Part shown: piece by piece, positions 28,009 through 36,667 of the stretch
Layout of the letters: every line of letters begins with the position of its first letter
Position numbering within the stretch: the first letter of the stretch is position 1
NCBI GenBank assembly: GCA_031411495.1
Contig: JANOBD010000022.1
Location: forward strand, 1-64,000
Length of the DNA stretch: 64,000 nucleotides
From: JANOBD01 sp031411495
Lineage (GTDB): Bacteria; Planctomycetota; Phycisphaerae; Tepidisphaerales; Tepidisphaeraceae
Reading direction: 5' to 3'
Position numbers and translations under genes: made by a program
The notes under the pieces: generated by a model
The model's database searches: none
What the model was told of the DNA's origin: nothing
Seen by the model: only the letters and a program-made list of their open reading frames with translations

Positions 28009-28064
28009 CCGCTGACCGCTGACTCGTAGCCACTCATCACCAGCCACTAGTCACTAGCCACTGA
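28009..28064. repeat. 7-bp tandem array, degenerate units near CCACTAG
   Basis: Eight heptamers: CCGCTGA twice, CTCGTAG, CCACTCA, TCACCAG, CCACTAG, TCACTAG, CCACTGA. Confidence 0.75.
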
Positions 28065-28078
28065 CACGGACCAATAAA

Positions 28079-28126
28079 GAAAGGACGCAAGGCGGTGCGA
28101 CAAGCGGGGATGCCCTACGTCCTTTC
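28079..28126. repeat. Hairpin element related to the one at 15115
   Basis: GAAAGGACG (28079-28087) pairs with CGTCCTTTC (28118-28126). The loop contains GACAAGCGGGGATG, resembling CACAGCGGGATGG in the loop of the terminator-like hairpin at 15115-15171. Confidence 0.55.
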
Positions 28127-28350
28127 GGAGCCATTGCCGGCAAGCCGGCGATGACGTTCCTGATTTTCAATTCAGTTGCGGCCAGTCGACATGAACCCAG
28201 CGGCCGCTCGTACAGGTGTTAGACGACGATCGTAGCCCGAGATTCCCGCCGAATAGCGGATTTGTAAAAAAAATTTTACCCGAGCGACAACTCGTGCACA
28301 TCGGAACGGAACGGGCCGTTTCGATGACAATCTGGGGACGCCGTCTGGTC

Positions 28351-28389
28351 CCCTCGCCCGGTACGCCGGCAGAGGGTTAGGGTGAGGGT
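28351..28389. repeat. Inverted CCCTCGCCCGG / CCGGCAGAGGG repeat
   Basis: A short hairpin followed by GTTAGGGTGAGGG. This word combination is familiar from interspersed repeats of many GC-rich genomes (read on the other strand as HPNPLP peptides); that recollection needs a database check. Confidence 0.5.
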
Positions 28390-28936
28390 CCGACCGCGAT
28401 ACAAACGCCCGCCGCGCAATCAATTCAACAGATCCACGTTCCGCCCACGCGAGTTCGCTCGCGGGATCACCGGCAGGCTCGCGAAGAGGCTCGACCCGTA
28501 CTTCTGGGCGAGGAGGAGCAGCGGCGGTCGGATGTCCGCGGGGCAGGGCTCTTGGCAAGGTGTGATCGTGAAGGCAAAGGCAGGACGAAACTCATCAATC
28601 TGGGAAGCGAATGGCTGGAACGGCGTTGCAGGCTATCCGGCCAACCTCACGCCATAAACGGGGTTTTTACAGTTGATGGCGAGCCAACTCGGCGCACAAG
28701 ATCGCGTTGTGCGTGCGGGCCGTGCGGGCGGCCGGCAAGCTTCATGGCGATACGACCGCTGCTGGGGGGCGGGGATGTCGAGTGGCCGCACGGCATGTTC
28801 TTGCCGTTGGGCGATGCAACGGTGTTGCGGCCACTCGCATCCGCGCGGCGGACGGACCGGAAGAGGAAATCGTGATGTATCCTCAACGCCGAAATGATTT
28901 TAGGTTGATTTGTCGATCCGATCCGGCCAAGGGCAA

Positions 28937-28965
28937 ATGCAACGAAATGCAAGAGAATGCAAGAC
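28937..28965 (+). repeat. Decamer repeat element, copy 1
   Basis: Three 10-bp units, ATGCAACGAA, ATGCAAGAGA, ATGCAAGAC, about 175 bp upstream of the oxidoreductase fusion. A second copy with 26 of 29 identical bases lies upstream of gspF at 50776-50804, in the same orientation to its gene. Confidence 0.7.
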
Positions 28966-28974
28966 TCGTAAATA

Positions 28975-29002
28975 AGGATGAGGGCGGAGCGATGAGAGAT
29001 GA
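28975..29002. repeat. 7-bp tandem array, unit near GGGATGA
   Basis: AGGATGA, GGGCGGA, GCGATGA, GAGATGA. The same unit type occurs in two pseudopilin leaders and in putA. Confidence 0.7.
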
Positions 29003-29138
29003 AAGGGAGCCCAAGCGAGAGGAAGTGAGAGGGTTTGAGACGGTTTTGATAGTGTCGCACACCTGCTTGCGGCCTCCGGCTTTGACATCGGCCACCGGAA
29101 CTTCGACCCTATCCCGCTCAACCGAAGGAGCATCGTCG

Positions 29139-31145
29139 ATGGCCGTGACTTTGAACTGGGGACTGCTGGGTGCGGGTGCGATCGCCAAGGCCTTTGCCAA
29201 GGGGCTGAGCCAATCCAACACCGGCAAGGCGCTGGCCGTCGCTTCTCGCGAAATCGAGAAGGCGCAGGGATTCGCGAAAGACCACAACATCACCAAATCC
29301 TACGGGAGCTACGAAGCGCTTCTGGCCGACAAGGAGATCGACGCGATCTACGTCTCACTGCCCCACCCGTTCCATGCCGAGTGGGCGATCAAATCCCTCC
29401 GCGCCGGCAAGCACGTGCTGTGTGAGAAGCCGTTCGCGGTCAATGGCGCGCAGGCGATGGCCATCCACGAGGCCGCGAAGATCAACAGCCGGATGGTGAT
29501 GGAAGCGTTCATGTACCGCTGCCACCCGCAGAGCGCGCAGCTGGCGGATTTGATCAAGGCCAAGGTGATCGGCGAAGTGCGGGTGATCCGCGCGACGTTC
29601 GCCTTCGCGACGACGTTCAACCCCACCACCCGACTGTTTGCGAACGATCTCGCGGGCGGCGGGATCATGGATGTGGGCTGCTACGCGGTGTCGATCGCGC
29701 GGCTCGTCGCCGGCGCGGCGCTGGGAACCGGCGTGGCCGACCCGATCGAAGTCAAAGGCGCCGCACACCTCGGCCCGACCGGTGTCGATCACTGGGCGAT
29801 CGGCACACTGAAGTTCGACAAGGGGATCCTGGCGCAGATCGCCACCGGCGTCGAAGCCAACCAGGACAACACGCTGCAGATCTTCGGCAGCGAAGGCAAG
29901 ATGGTCCTGCCGAATCCGTTCGTGGCCAACCGCGCGAACGTGGACACCGGAAAGATCGTGATCTGCCGCAACGGCGAAGCGCCGCGGGATGTGATCGTGG
30001 AGGCTGGCTGCACCAGCTTCGCCTACGAAGCGGACGCGTTCGCCGAAGGCGTGGAAAAGGGAACGCCGCCCTACCCGGCTCAGAACATCATCGACACGCT
30101 CGGCAACATGCGGACGCTCGACCGCTGGCGCGAATCGTGCGGATTGACCTACGACTTTGAAAAACCCGAGGGCTATTCGAAGACGACCATCGACGGCAGC
30201 CCGTTGAAAGTGGCCGAGCAGAACGGAATGAAGTATGGCACCGTCGCGCACCTGGAGAAGAAGGTAAGCCGGCTCATCATGGGCGTGGACAACCAGACCA
30301 ACTTCCCGCACTGCGCGGTGATGTTCGACGACTTCTTCGAAAAGGGTGGGAACTGTTTCGACACGGCATTCATCTACGGCGGCGGATCGATGGAGCGGAT
30401 GCTGGGCGCGTGGATCAAGGTGCGCGGCGTCCGCGATCAGACGTGCGTGATCGTCAAAGGGTGTCATACGCCGTGGGCGTTTCCGGATGCGCTGACGGTT
30501 CAACTCAAGGAATCGCTGAGCCGGCTGCAGATCGACTGTGCGGACATCTACATGATGCATCGCGACAACCCGGACGTGCCGGTGGGCGAGTTTGTCGACG
30601 TGATGAACGACCACGTGAAAGCCGGCCGCATCAAGGCCTTCGGCGGGAGCAACTGGACGCTGGCGCGCGTGACCGAAGCCAACGAGTATGCCAGGAAGAA
30701 CAATCTTCAGGGCTTCAGCGTGGTGAGCAACAATTTCAGCCTGGCGCGGATGGTCAATCCGGTATGGGGCGGCTGCATCGCCGCGAGCGATCCGGAAAGC
30801 CGGAAGTGGTTCAAAGAAACACAGACGGCGCTGCTGAGCTGGAGCAGCCAGGCGCGCGGCTTCTTCCTACCGGATCGCGCGGCACCCGAGAAGCTCGACG
30901 ACAAGGAACTGGCGCGCTGCTGGTACAGCGACGACAATTTTCAGCGGCTGGCGCGCGCCAAGGAGCTGGCGCAGAAAAAGGGCGTGAGCCCGATCAACAT
31001 CGCGCTGGCGTACGTGTTGGCGCAGCCGTTCCCGACGTTCGCGCTCATCGGGCCAAGAACGCTTGAAGAAACCCGCACCAGCCTGCCGGGATTGACGGTG
31101 GAATTGAGTGAACAGGAAGTGAAGTGGCTGAACCTGGAAGCGTGA
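29139..31145 (+). CDS. Fusion of a Gfo/Idh/MocA oxidoreductase with an aldo/keto reductase
   Basis: Single 668-residue protein with two complete dehydrogenase domains. Residues about 1-340: Gfo/Idh/MocA, with Rossmann motif NWGLLGAGAIAKAFAKGL, the EKP motif HVLCEKPFAVNGAQA, AFMYRCHPQ and GGGIMDVGCYAV. Residues about 350-665: aldo/keto reductase barrel with catalytic-type Asp and Tyr in CFDTAFIYGGG, Lys in CVIVKGCHTP and His in YMMHRDNPD, then FGGSNWTLARV and LIGPRTLEETRTSL. Both parts use NAD(P). AAGGAG eight bases before the ATG at 29139 fixes the start; upstream open codons are repeat sequence. The pairing suggests consecutive or reversible redox steps on a sugar or inositol derivative, which is an inference. 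Confidence 0.9.
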   Translation: MAVTLNWGLLGAGAIAKAFAKGLSQSNTGKALAVASREIEKAQGFAKDHNITKSYGSYEALLADKEIDAIYVSLPHPFHAEWAIKSLRAGKHVLCEKPFAVNGAQAMAIHEAAKINSRMVMEAFMYRCHPQSAQLADLIKAKVIGEVRVIRATFAFATTFNPTTRLFANDLAGGGIMDVGCYAVSIARLVAGAALGTGVADPIEVKGAAHLGPTGVDHWAIGTLKFDKGILAQIATGVEANQDNTLQIFGSEGKMVLPNPFVANRANVDTGKIVICRNGEAPRDVIVEAGCTSFAYEADAFAEGVEKGTPPYPAQNIIDTLGNMRTLDRWRESCGLTYDFEKPEGYSKTTIDGSPLKVAEQNGMKYGTVAHLEKKVSRLIMGVDNQTNFPHCAVMFDDFFEKGGNCFDTAFIYGGGSMERMLGAWIKVRGVRDQTCVIVKGCHTPWAFPDALTVQLKESLSRLQIDCADIYMMHRDNPDVPVGEFVDVMNDHVKAGRIKAFGGSNWTLARVTEANEYARKNNLQGFSVVSNNFSLARMVNPVWGGCIAASDPESRKWFKETQTALLSWSSQARGFFLPDRAAPEKLDDKELARCWYSDDNFQRLARAKELAQKKGVSPINIALAYVLAQPFPTFALIGPRTLEETRTSLPGLTVELSEQEVKWLNLEA

Positions 31146-31187
31146 TGATTCATCCGGCTCGACGAGTTGGAGAATGGAGAGAGCGCG

Positions 31188-32282
31188 ATGTCGATTCACT
31201 CGCTTTCCCGCACGCTTTCGATCCTGCAGACGGGAATCGATTCGGGGCTCCACCCGGGCGCGCAAATCTACGTCGCGCTCGATGGGCATATCGTCGTCGA
31301 CGACGCGATCGGCATCGCGCGACCGAATGTCGCCATGAACCGCGACACGCTCACGCTCTGGATGAGCGCCGGCAAGCCCGTCGCCGCCGTCGCGATCATG
31401 CAATTAGTGGATCGCGGACTGTTCACGCTCGACACGAAGGTCGTGGACATCATTCCCGAGTTCGGGCAGAACGGAAAGGAAGCAATCACCCTTCGGCATA
31501 TTCTCACCCACACCGCCGGCTTCCGCGGACCGCTCAACAACTTCACGCCGGGCTCGTGGGAGGAAATCCTGCAGCGGGTCTACGCGCTCAAGCAGGAACC
31601 GGGCTGGGTGCCGGGCGAAAAGGCGGGCTATCACATCGGGTCGAGCTGGTTCGTGCTTGGCGAAATCGTTCGGCGGGCGGATGGTCGGCCGATCGACCGA
31701 TACGTACGCGAGGCGGTCTTCGCGCCGCTCGACGAGCCCGACGCCTATGTCGGCATCCCGGAACAAATCTTCGATTCGCGCGAACAGGAACTCGCACTGA
31801 TGTACGTCACCGAGAAAGAGCCGACCACCGATTGGCCCGGCAACTCGCGCGATGCGAACACGCTCGCGCGGCCGGGCGCGAATGCGCGGGGGCCGATCCG
31901 GGCGCTCGGTAAAATGTACGGGTCGCTCGCGAACGAGGGCCTGCTGTCTCGCGTATCTGGCGCGATGCTCGCTTCGCGGGAGCGCACCGGCATGCTCGAT
32001 CTCACCTTCAAACAGATCCTCGACTGGGGACTTGGCGTGATGATCGACTCCAAGCAGTACTCCGGCGGAGGCTCGTCGCGCGAGCATGTGTATGGCTTCG
32101 GGCCCTACGCATCGCCCGACACATACGGCCACTCCGGCAATCAGTCGAGCTGTGCGTATTGCGATCCGAGGCACAAACTCGTCGTCGCGTGGACGTGCAA
32201 CGGCATGCCCGGCGAGGCGAAACACCAGGCGCGGGCGAGCGCGATCAACCGGGCGATCTACGAAGATCTCGGGCTCGCGTGA
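31188..32282 (+). CDS. Serine hydrolase of the class C beta-lactamase / esterase fold
   Basis: Protein of 364 residues of the beta-lactamase-related family (PF00144 type), which includes DD-peptidases and esterases. The nucleophile motif is SAGK in TLWMSAGKPVAAVAIMQL. The second motif Tyr is probably in GYHIGSSWFVLGEIV (YHI instead of the common YSN), and the third is YGHSGNQSS (HSG). RHILTHTAGF is also characteristic. No signal peptide is seen, so it is probably cytoplasmic. The ATG at 31188 has a purine-rich GGAGAG upstream; a TTG seven codons earlier is less likely. It starts 42 bp after the oxidoreductase fusion and may be co-transcribed, and it nearly abuts the convergent gene at 32286. 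Confidence 0.85.
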   Translation: MSIHSLSRTLSILQTGIDSGLHPGAQIYVALDGHIVVDDAIGIARPNVAMNRDTLTLWMSAGKPVAAVAIMQLVDRGLFTLDTKVVDIIPEFGQNGKEAITLRHILTHTAGFRGPLNNFTPGSWEEILQRVYALKQEPGWVPGEKAGYHIGSSWFVLGEIVRRADGRPIDRYVREAVFAPLDEPDAYVGIPEQIFDSREQELALMYVTEKEPTTDWPGNSRDANTLARPGANARGPIRALGKMYGSLANEGLLSRVSGAMLASRERTGMLDLTFKQILDWGLGVMIDSKQYSGGGSSREHVYGFGPYASPDTYGHSGNQSSCAYCDPRHKLVVAWTCNGMPGEAKHQARASAINRAIYEDLGLA

Positions 32283-32285
32283 AGC

Positions 32286-33167
32286 TCACTTCCAAGCGTC
32301 CGCTTCGGATGATGCGCCATTGTTCGGCGTCGATTTCGACCAGCCCTGCAGGTAATCAAAACCGGAAACGGCGCACGCGCTTGCGGCCGGGATCGCGGCA
32401 ACCAGGATTCCGATGACGACTCGCTGCCAGGGTCGTCGCCGGGCGATGAACGGGACACGAACGATCCACGCGTAGAGTGGCGAGCCGATGACCGCGGCGC
32501 CCGCCCAGATCGGAATGCCGTCGCCTTCGCCCCAGAGGTGGCCGCTCGCGAGTTGTGCCGCGAGAACCCCCAGCACAAATGTGTAGATGCCGCGCGAGTT
32601 CCGCAGCGGATGATGAAAGGCTCCGGCAATCAGCACGGCGACAATGCCGGCGATCAGCGTGAGCGTCGTCTGCATCATCGAGTTGATGCCCGCGAACAGC
32701 AGCAGCGCCGACGCCGCGAGTGTCATGCCGATGCAGACCAGCGCGGTGAGTGAGGTTCCATCGCGCTGCTGGAGCATCTGCGTCAACGTCGCGACAGTGC
32801 CGATGGCGATGCCGATCGTCAGTGCCACCCAGGTGAGCTGCGCGTAGTCCCACGAGCCGTTGCGGGTCTTGCCGAGCAAGGTCGGCGTGACGCAGAGGAC
32901 GGCGACGACGACATTCATCGCGAAGAGCAGGAGCCGGCTCAGGCGCGGCACGCGATCGGCGAAGATCGACAAGACGATCGCCGGCAGGCAGGCAATGGCG
33001 ATGCGCTCTTCGGCCAGCGCCAGATCCGGCCAGCCGCGTTTGATGACGATGAAGCCGATGAAGAACACCAGCCCCACCACGGCGGGCGCGAGCCTGCCAC
33101 TCACTTCGCCCTGGGTGGCGCGGCGGTAGTCGAGCGAGGTCATCGTGGTCGGCTGGGCACTGGACAT
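32286..33167 (-). CDS. Hypothetical multi-pass membrane protein
   Basis: Integral membrane protein of 293 residues that I do not recognise. About eight hydrophobic helices are visible, for example APAVVGLVFFIGFIVIKRGW, LLLFAMNVVVAVLCVTPTLL, LTWVALTIGIAIGTVATLTQ, ALVCIGMTLAASALLLFAGI, LIAGIVAVLIAGAFHHPL and VIGILVAAIPAASACAVSGF. No transporter or enzyme motif is apparent. The ATG at 33167 (MSSAQPTTM) is chosen over one six codons upstream on general grounds. It is followed three bases later by the end of the convergent serine hydrolase gene. Confidence 0.6.
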   Translation of the reverse strand: MSSAQPTTMTSLDYRRATQGEVSGRLAPAVVGLVFFIGFIVIKRGWPDLALAEERIAIACLPAIVLSIFADRVPRLSRLLLFAMNVVVAVLCVTPTLLGKTRNGSWDYAQLTWVALTIGIAIGTVATLTQMLQQRDGTSLTALVCIGMTLAASALLLFAGINSMMQTTLTLIAGIVAVLIAGAFHHPLRNSRGIYTFVLGVLAAQLASGHLWGEGDGIPIWAGAAVIGSPLYAWIVRVPFIARRRPWQRVVIGILVAAIPAASACAVSGFDYLQGWSKSTPNNGASSEADAWK

Positions 33168-33226
33168 GGCGCCGCAATGGTACACCGCTTCGGGTCAGAT
33201 TTCTGCAGCGGCGCGCGAAAGCGCGG

Positions 33227-34372
33227 TCAAAGTGCATTTCGTGCCGCGATCACCCGCCGACGCGCATCCGCCGCGCTGTCGGCCAGCGCGGTGAGGTGAC
33301 CCATCTTTCGGCCGGGTTTTGCGTCGGTCTTTCCGTACAGGTGAAGCTTCACGCGCGGATCCTGCAGTGCGGCCGCCCAGTTCGGCTCGCCGTCGGCCCA
33401 GAGATCGCCGAGAAGATTCGCCATCGCGACCGGCCGGGTGCAGGTGACATCCCCCAGCGGCAGGTCGCACACGGCGCGCAGCTGCTGCTCGAACTGGCTG
33501 GTCACGCAGGCGTCGAACGTCACGTGCCCGCTGTTGTGCGGCCTTGGGGCGAGTTCGTTCACGATCACCTCGCCTCCGACGACGAACATCTCGACGCACA
33601 GGAGGCCGGTCAGGTCGATCCTAGAGGCGATGCTTATCGCAAGTTCCCTGGCTCGCCGGAGTAAGTCCTTCGACGCCCACGGATGACCCTCCGTGGGGTT
33701 CTGCGAATCGACGATCGTCGTGATGTCGAGGATGTGGTTCTTGTGTTCGTTCTCGAAGACGTCGTAACAGAGCGTCTGACCGGCTGCCGTCCGCGCGACG
33801 ATGACGCTGATCTCGCGATCAAACCGAATGAACCTCTCGAGGACGCCGACCGGCGCGTCAAGTGACGCCCACGCCGACTCGATCTGTGACACGTCGGTGA
33901 GTTTCGACTGTCCTTTGCCGTCGTAGCCGAACTCGGCCGTCTTCAGAATGCTCGGGGTGCCGAGATCGTTCACGGCAGCGCGGAGTTCCTCGACGTTCCG
34001 CACCGCGCGGTACGGCGCGACCGGGAAGCCGTTCTTCGCTAGAAACTCCTTCTCGCGGAGCCGGTGTCGGGTCGTCTCGAGTACGAACGGGCTCGGCCGG
34101 ACAGGCTTGATCGCTTCGATGGCGGCCAGGGTCTGCGCGGGAACGTTTTCGAACTCGAAGGTGACGACATCCACGGCCCGCGCGAACTCGCGGGCGGCAT
34201 CGAGATCGTCATATGCCGCGTTCACCTCGACATCGGCGATCTGCCCGGTCGGGCCGTAGCGGATCGGGTCGAGGCAGTGGATCTGGTAGCCCATCCGCCG
34301 GGCGGCGATGGCGAACATCCGCCCGAGTTGCCCGCCACCGAGAATGCCGATCACCTTGCCGGGGAGGATCAT
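33227..34372 (-). CDS. purK: N5-carboxyaminoimidazole ribonucleotide synthase
   Basis: ATP-grasp enzyme of 381 residues that carboxylates aminoimidazole ribonucleotide with bicarbonate and ATP in purine synthesis. Landmarks: the N-terminal VIGILGGGQLGRMFAIAARR, VVTFEFENVPAQTL, PSILKTAEFGYDGKGQSKL, ERFIRFDREISVIVART, LCVEMFVVGGEVIVNELAPR and PHNSGHVTFDACVTSQFEQ, and the C-terminal VKLHLYGKTDAKPGRKMGHL. All are complete. purE is not next to it. Its neighbour downstream on the same strand is a membrane protein and upstream is 5-formyl-THF cyclo-ligase, another one-carbon/purine-linked gene. Confidence 0.95.
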   Translation of the reverse strand: MILPGKVIGILGGGQLGRMFAIAARRMGYQIHCLDPIRYGPTGQIADVEVNAAYDDLDAAREFARAVDVVTFEFENVPAQTLAAIEAIKPVRPSPFVLETTRHRLREKEFLAKNGFPVAPYRAVRNVEELRAAVNDLGTPSILKTAEFGYDGKGQSKLTDVSQIESAWASLDAPVGVLERFIRFDREISVIVARTAAGQTLCYDVFENEHKNHILDITTIVDSQNPTEGHPWASKDLLRRARELAISIASRIDLTGLLCVEMFVVGGEVIVNELAPRPHNSGHVTFDACVTSQFEQQLRAVCDLPLGDVTCTRPVAMANLLGDLWADGEPNWAAALQDPRVKLHLYGKTDAKPGRKMGHLTALADSAADARRRVIAARNAL

Positions 34373-34497
34373 GCGAAAGGTTTATCTTGAAGCGGGTTCG
34401 AATGCGAGAGGCGAGTCGCGGAGAAGATGGTTGCGCCTCGGCGCGCCGTGAGATCAGCATCGTCGGTCGCCGCTCATCGAGCCGTTCACGTTTCGAC

Positions 34498-35094
34498 TCA
34501 CTTCATGCAGAACGTCTTGAACCGCCGGATGGCGCGGTCGGTGACGAGCATGGCGACGGGCTGATCATGCTCCTGCGTGGGCATGTTCGGGACGATCTGG
34601 TCCTCGAATGCCAGGCCGCATGAGACGCCCAGGAAATCGCGCTGGCCGAGGAAGCGGTCGTAGAAGCCCATGCCGCGGCCGATGCGATGGCCGTCGGCGG
34701 TGTAGCCCAGCGCGGGGACGATGACGAGATCGATCATCGAGAGCGGGATCGGGTTCCCTTCCTTCGGCTCGCGGATGCCAGGACCGGTGATCGTCATCTG
34801 GTCATCCGACAGGCTGCTGATTTCGACCGGCATCATTCGACGCTGATCCCAGCTCACCTTCGGCACGACGACGCTCTTGCCCTGCTGCCAGCAACGCAGC
34901 GCGAGGGTGGCCGTATCGATTTCATCGTGCGTCGAGAGATAGAGCATCACGTAGTTCGCGGCAGCGAACTCGGGCGACGAGCTCAACAACGCCGTCGCGG
35001 CGAGCGACTTGATGTGTCGCTGCTCGGGCGTGATTTCCGCGAGTGTCTGCTTGAGCTGCTTGCGGAGCGTGGGTTTATCGAAGGCTTCACTCAT
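34498..35094 (-). CDS. 5-formyltetrahydrofolate cyclo-ligase
   Basis: Enzyme of 198 residues that uses ATP to convert 5-formyl-THF to 5,10-methenyl-THF, returning the storage folate to the one-carbon pool. The C-terminal signature VIVPALGYTADGHRIGRGMG followed by FYDRFL is diagnostic, with the substrate-side VMLYLSTHDEIDTATLALRC and KSVVVPKVSWDQRRMMPVEI before it and GLAFEDQIVPNMPTQEHDQP after it. Located between rarA (18 bp upstream) and purK on the same strand; the close spacing to rarA suggests co-transcription. Confidence 0.93.
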   Translation of the reverse strand: MSEAFDKPTLRKQLKQTLAEITPEQRHIKSLAATALLSSSPEFAAANYVMLYLSTHDEIDTATLALRCWQQGKSVVVPKVSWDQRRMMPVEISSLSDDQMTITGPGIREPKEGNPIPLSMIDLVIVPALGYTADGHRIGRGMGFYDRFLGQRDFLGVSCGLAFEDQIVPNMPTQEHDQPVAMLVTDRAIRRFKTFCMK

Positions 35095-35112
35095 GCGCGG
35101 TCGTCGGGTCGA

Positions 35113-36534
35113 CTACTCGTCGGCGCCCGATGGTTGGTTCAGCAATCCATCATCTGCGCCGTCTGTCGTTTTGCCATCCGATTTGACACGCAAATCGGCC
35201 ATCCGTTGAGAGATATCGGCCTCATGGCCTCGATTTGTTGGAATGTAATAGTTTTTCTCAACGCCCAGATAATCCTGCTCGATAAAACCCCGCTCATCTG
35301 CGTGCGGATTGCGATATCTCGCCTCGCCGGCGATCGGGGTACCCTCGCCGAGCAGACGCTTGGCGCCGGGATAGTGTGTATCTCGCAAATGTTTCGGCAC
35401 GGGAATCGTCCGCCCTTCCCGGACATCGTCCATCGCCTGCCAGATGGCCTGGGCGCTCGCGTTGCTCTTGGGCGCACACGCCATGTAGATGGCCGCCTGG
35501 CCGAGCGTGAGCTGGCACTCGGGCATCCCGATGCGTTCGGTGAGCTGCCACGCCGCGTTGGCGATGACGATGGCGTTCGGGTCGGCGTTGCCGATGTCTT
35601 CGCTGGCGAGAATCGCGATCCGCCGCGCGATGAAACGCGGGTCTTCGCCGGCTTCGAGCATCCGCGCCACCCAGTATACCGCCGCATCCGGATCGCTGCC
35701 GCGCATCGACTTGATCAGCGCGCTGGCGGCATCGTAATGCTCGTCGCCGGTCTGATCGTAGACGATCGCCTTGCGCTGCATGGACTGCTGCGCGATGTCG
35801 AGCGTGATGCGGATTTCAGATTTCCCATTGCCGATTTCCGATTGAACGCCGATCTCCAGTGCGGTGAGCGCACGCCGCGCATCGCCATCGCTGGTGATCG
35901 CGATGAACTTCAATGCATCATCATCGATCGAGAGCTTGAGGCTCCCATAGCCGCGATCCTTGTTCTGGATCGCGCGGCGAACCAGCGCGCTGATTTCCTC
36001 CTCGCTCAGCGCCTGGAACTGAAAGATCTGGCTGCGCGAGACGAGCGCGCTGTTCACCGCGAAAAATGGGTTCTCGGTCGTTGCGCCGATCAGCAGGATC
36101 AGTCCGTTTTCGACATCGCCCAGGAGGATGTCCTGCTGCGAACGCGTGAACCGGTGAATCTCGTCGAGGAAGAGAACGGTCCGCTTGCCGCCGTGCTCGA
36201 TCCGCTTGCGCGACTCTTCCATGATCGCGCGGACTTCCTTGACGCCCACGGATGCCGCGTTCATCTGCTCGAAGTGGCTCCTGGTGTATTGCGCGATGAG
36301 CTCGGCCAGCGTGGTTTTGCCGGTGCCCGGCGGGCCATAGAAAATCACCGACATCAGCCGGTCGGCTTCGAGCATCCGGCGAAGGAGTTTCCCCGGCGCG
36401 AGGAAGTGCTGCTGCCCGGCAAACTCCTCGAGCGTCCGTGGCCGCATCCGCACGGCCAGCGGCGCGACGCGATCGACATTCTTCTTTCGAGATTCGGCAA
36501 ATAGGTCCACGACGCGATTGTAGGTCCAATCCAT
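35113..36534 (-). CDS. rarA: Replication-associated recombination protein A (AAA+ ATPase)
   Basis: RarA/MgsA/WHIP-family clamp-loader-like ATPase of 473 residues acting at stalled replication forks. Landmarks: APLAVRMRPRTLEEFAGQQH, Walker A FYGPPGTGKTTLAELIAQ, VKEVRAIMEESRKR, Walker B VLFLDEIHRFTRSQQDILL, sensor 1 LIGATTENPFFAVNSALVSR, then the C-terminal tetramerisation region (YDQTGDEHYDAASALIKSMR, DPDAAVYWVARMLEAGEDP). Between the ATPase lid and that region lies an atypical QSEIGNGKSEIRI stretch encoded by a heptamer array. The ATG at 36534 fits the family; one at 36552 is an alternative. It follows the terminator of the pseudopilin operon. Confidence 0.92.
   Translation of the reverse strand: MDWTYNRVVDLFAESRKKNVDRVAPLAVRMRPRTLEEFAGQQHFLAPGKLLRRMLEADRLMSVIFYGPPGTGKTTLAELIAQYTRSHFEQMNAASVGVKEVRAIMEESRKRIEHGGKRTVLFLDEIHRFTRSQQDILLGDVENGLILLIGATTENPFFAVNSALVSRSQIFQFQALSEEEISALVRRAIQNKDRGYGSLKLSIDDDALKFIAITSDGDARRALTALEIGVQSEIGNGKSEIRITLDIAQQSMQRKAIVYDQTGDEHYDAASALIKSMRGSDPDAAVYWVARMLEAGEDPRFIARRIAILASEDIGNADPNAIVIANAAWQLTERIGMPECQLTLGQAAIYMACAPKSNASAQAIWQAMDDVREGRTIPVPKHLRDTHYPGAKRLLGEGTPIAGEARYRNPHADERGFIEQDYLGVEKNYYIPTNRGHEADISQRMADLRVKSDGKTTDGADDGLLNQPSGADE
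35812..35846. repeat. 7-bp tandem array inside rarA
   Basis: Five heptamers on the plus strand: GATTTCA, GATTTCC, CATTGCC, GATTTCC, GATTGAA. Translated in frame within RarA as SEIGNGKSEI. Confidence 0.7.
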
Positions 36535-36585
36535 GCTCCGGCGCAAGTGCATTTCCTTGCCCGCGCCGTGGAACCCGTTCTCTGG

Positions 36586-36622
36586 AAAAAAACAAGGTCC
36601 ATCAGCAAAGGCCGATGGACCT
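36586..36622 (-). terminator. Intrinsic terminator of the pseudopilin operon
   Basis: On the minus strand, AGGTCCATC (36622-36614) and GATGGACCT (36603-36595) form a perfect 9-bp stem with a 10-base loop, followed by TGTTTTTTT. It lies about 45 bp after the stop codon of the GspK-like gene and before rarA. Confidence 0.9.
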
Positions 36623-36667
36623 CGGGAGGCGCTCCCAGCTCCGGAATGCGTTCTTTCGCGCCAGCGA

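Larger units (their letters stand above)
27847..29138. other. 1.3-kb gene-free stretch packed with repeats
   Basis: Between the acyltransferase and the oxidoreductase fusion I find no gene. It holds a hairpin (27867-27902), two heptamer arrays (28009-28064, 28975-29002), a hairpin element shared with 15115 (28079-28126), an A/T palindrome GTAAAA-AAAA-TTTTAC (near 28263), an inverted CCCTC...GAGGG repeat (28351-28389) and a decamer element shared with 50776 (28937-28965). Confidence 0.7.

Noticed and set aside
28079..28126. tRNA or other structured RNA gene in the 28-kb gap
   Set aside because: No cloverleaf, no T-loop consensus and no CCA end could be found; it is a single hairpin.
28647..29060. 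Minus-strand protein of 137 codons with hydrophobic stretches
   Set aside because: Its sequence is largely translated decamer and heptamer repeat; no ribosome site or family pattern.
28707..29138. N-terminal extension of the oxidoreductase fusion
   Set aside because: The frame is open, but it runs through repeat arrays, and a strong AAGGAG precedes the internal ATG at 29139, where the Rossmann motif begins.
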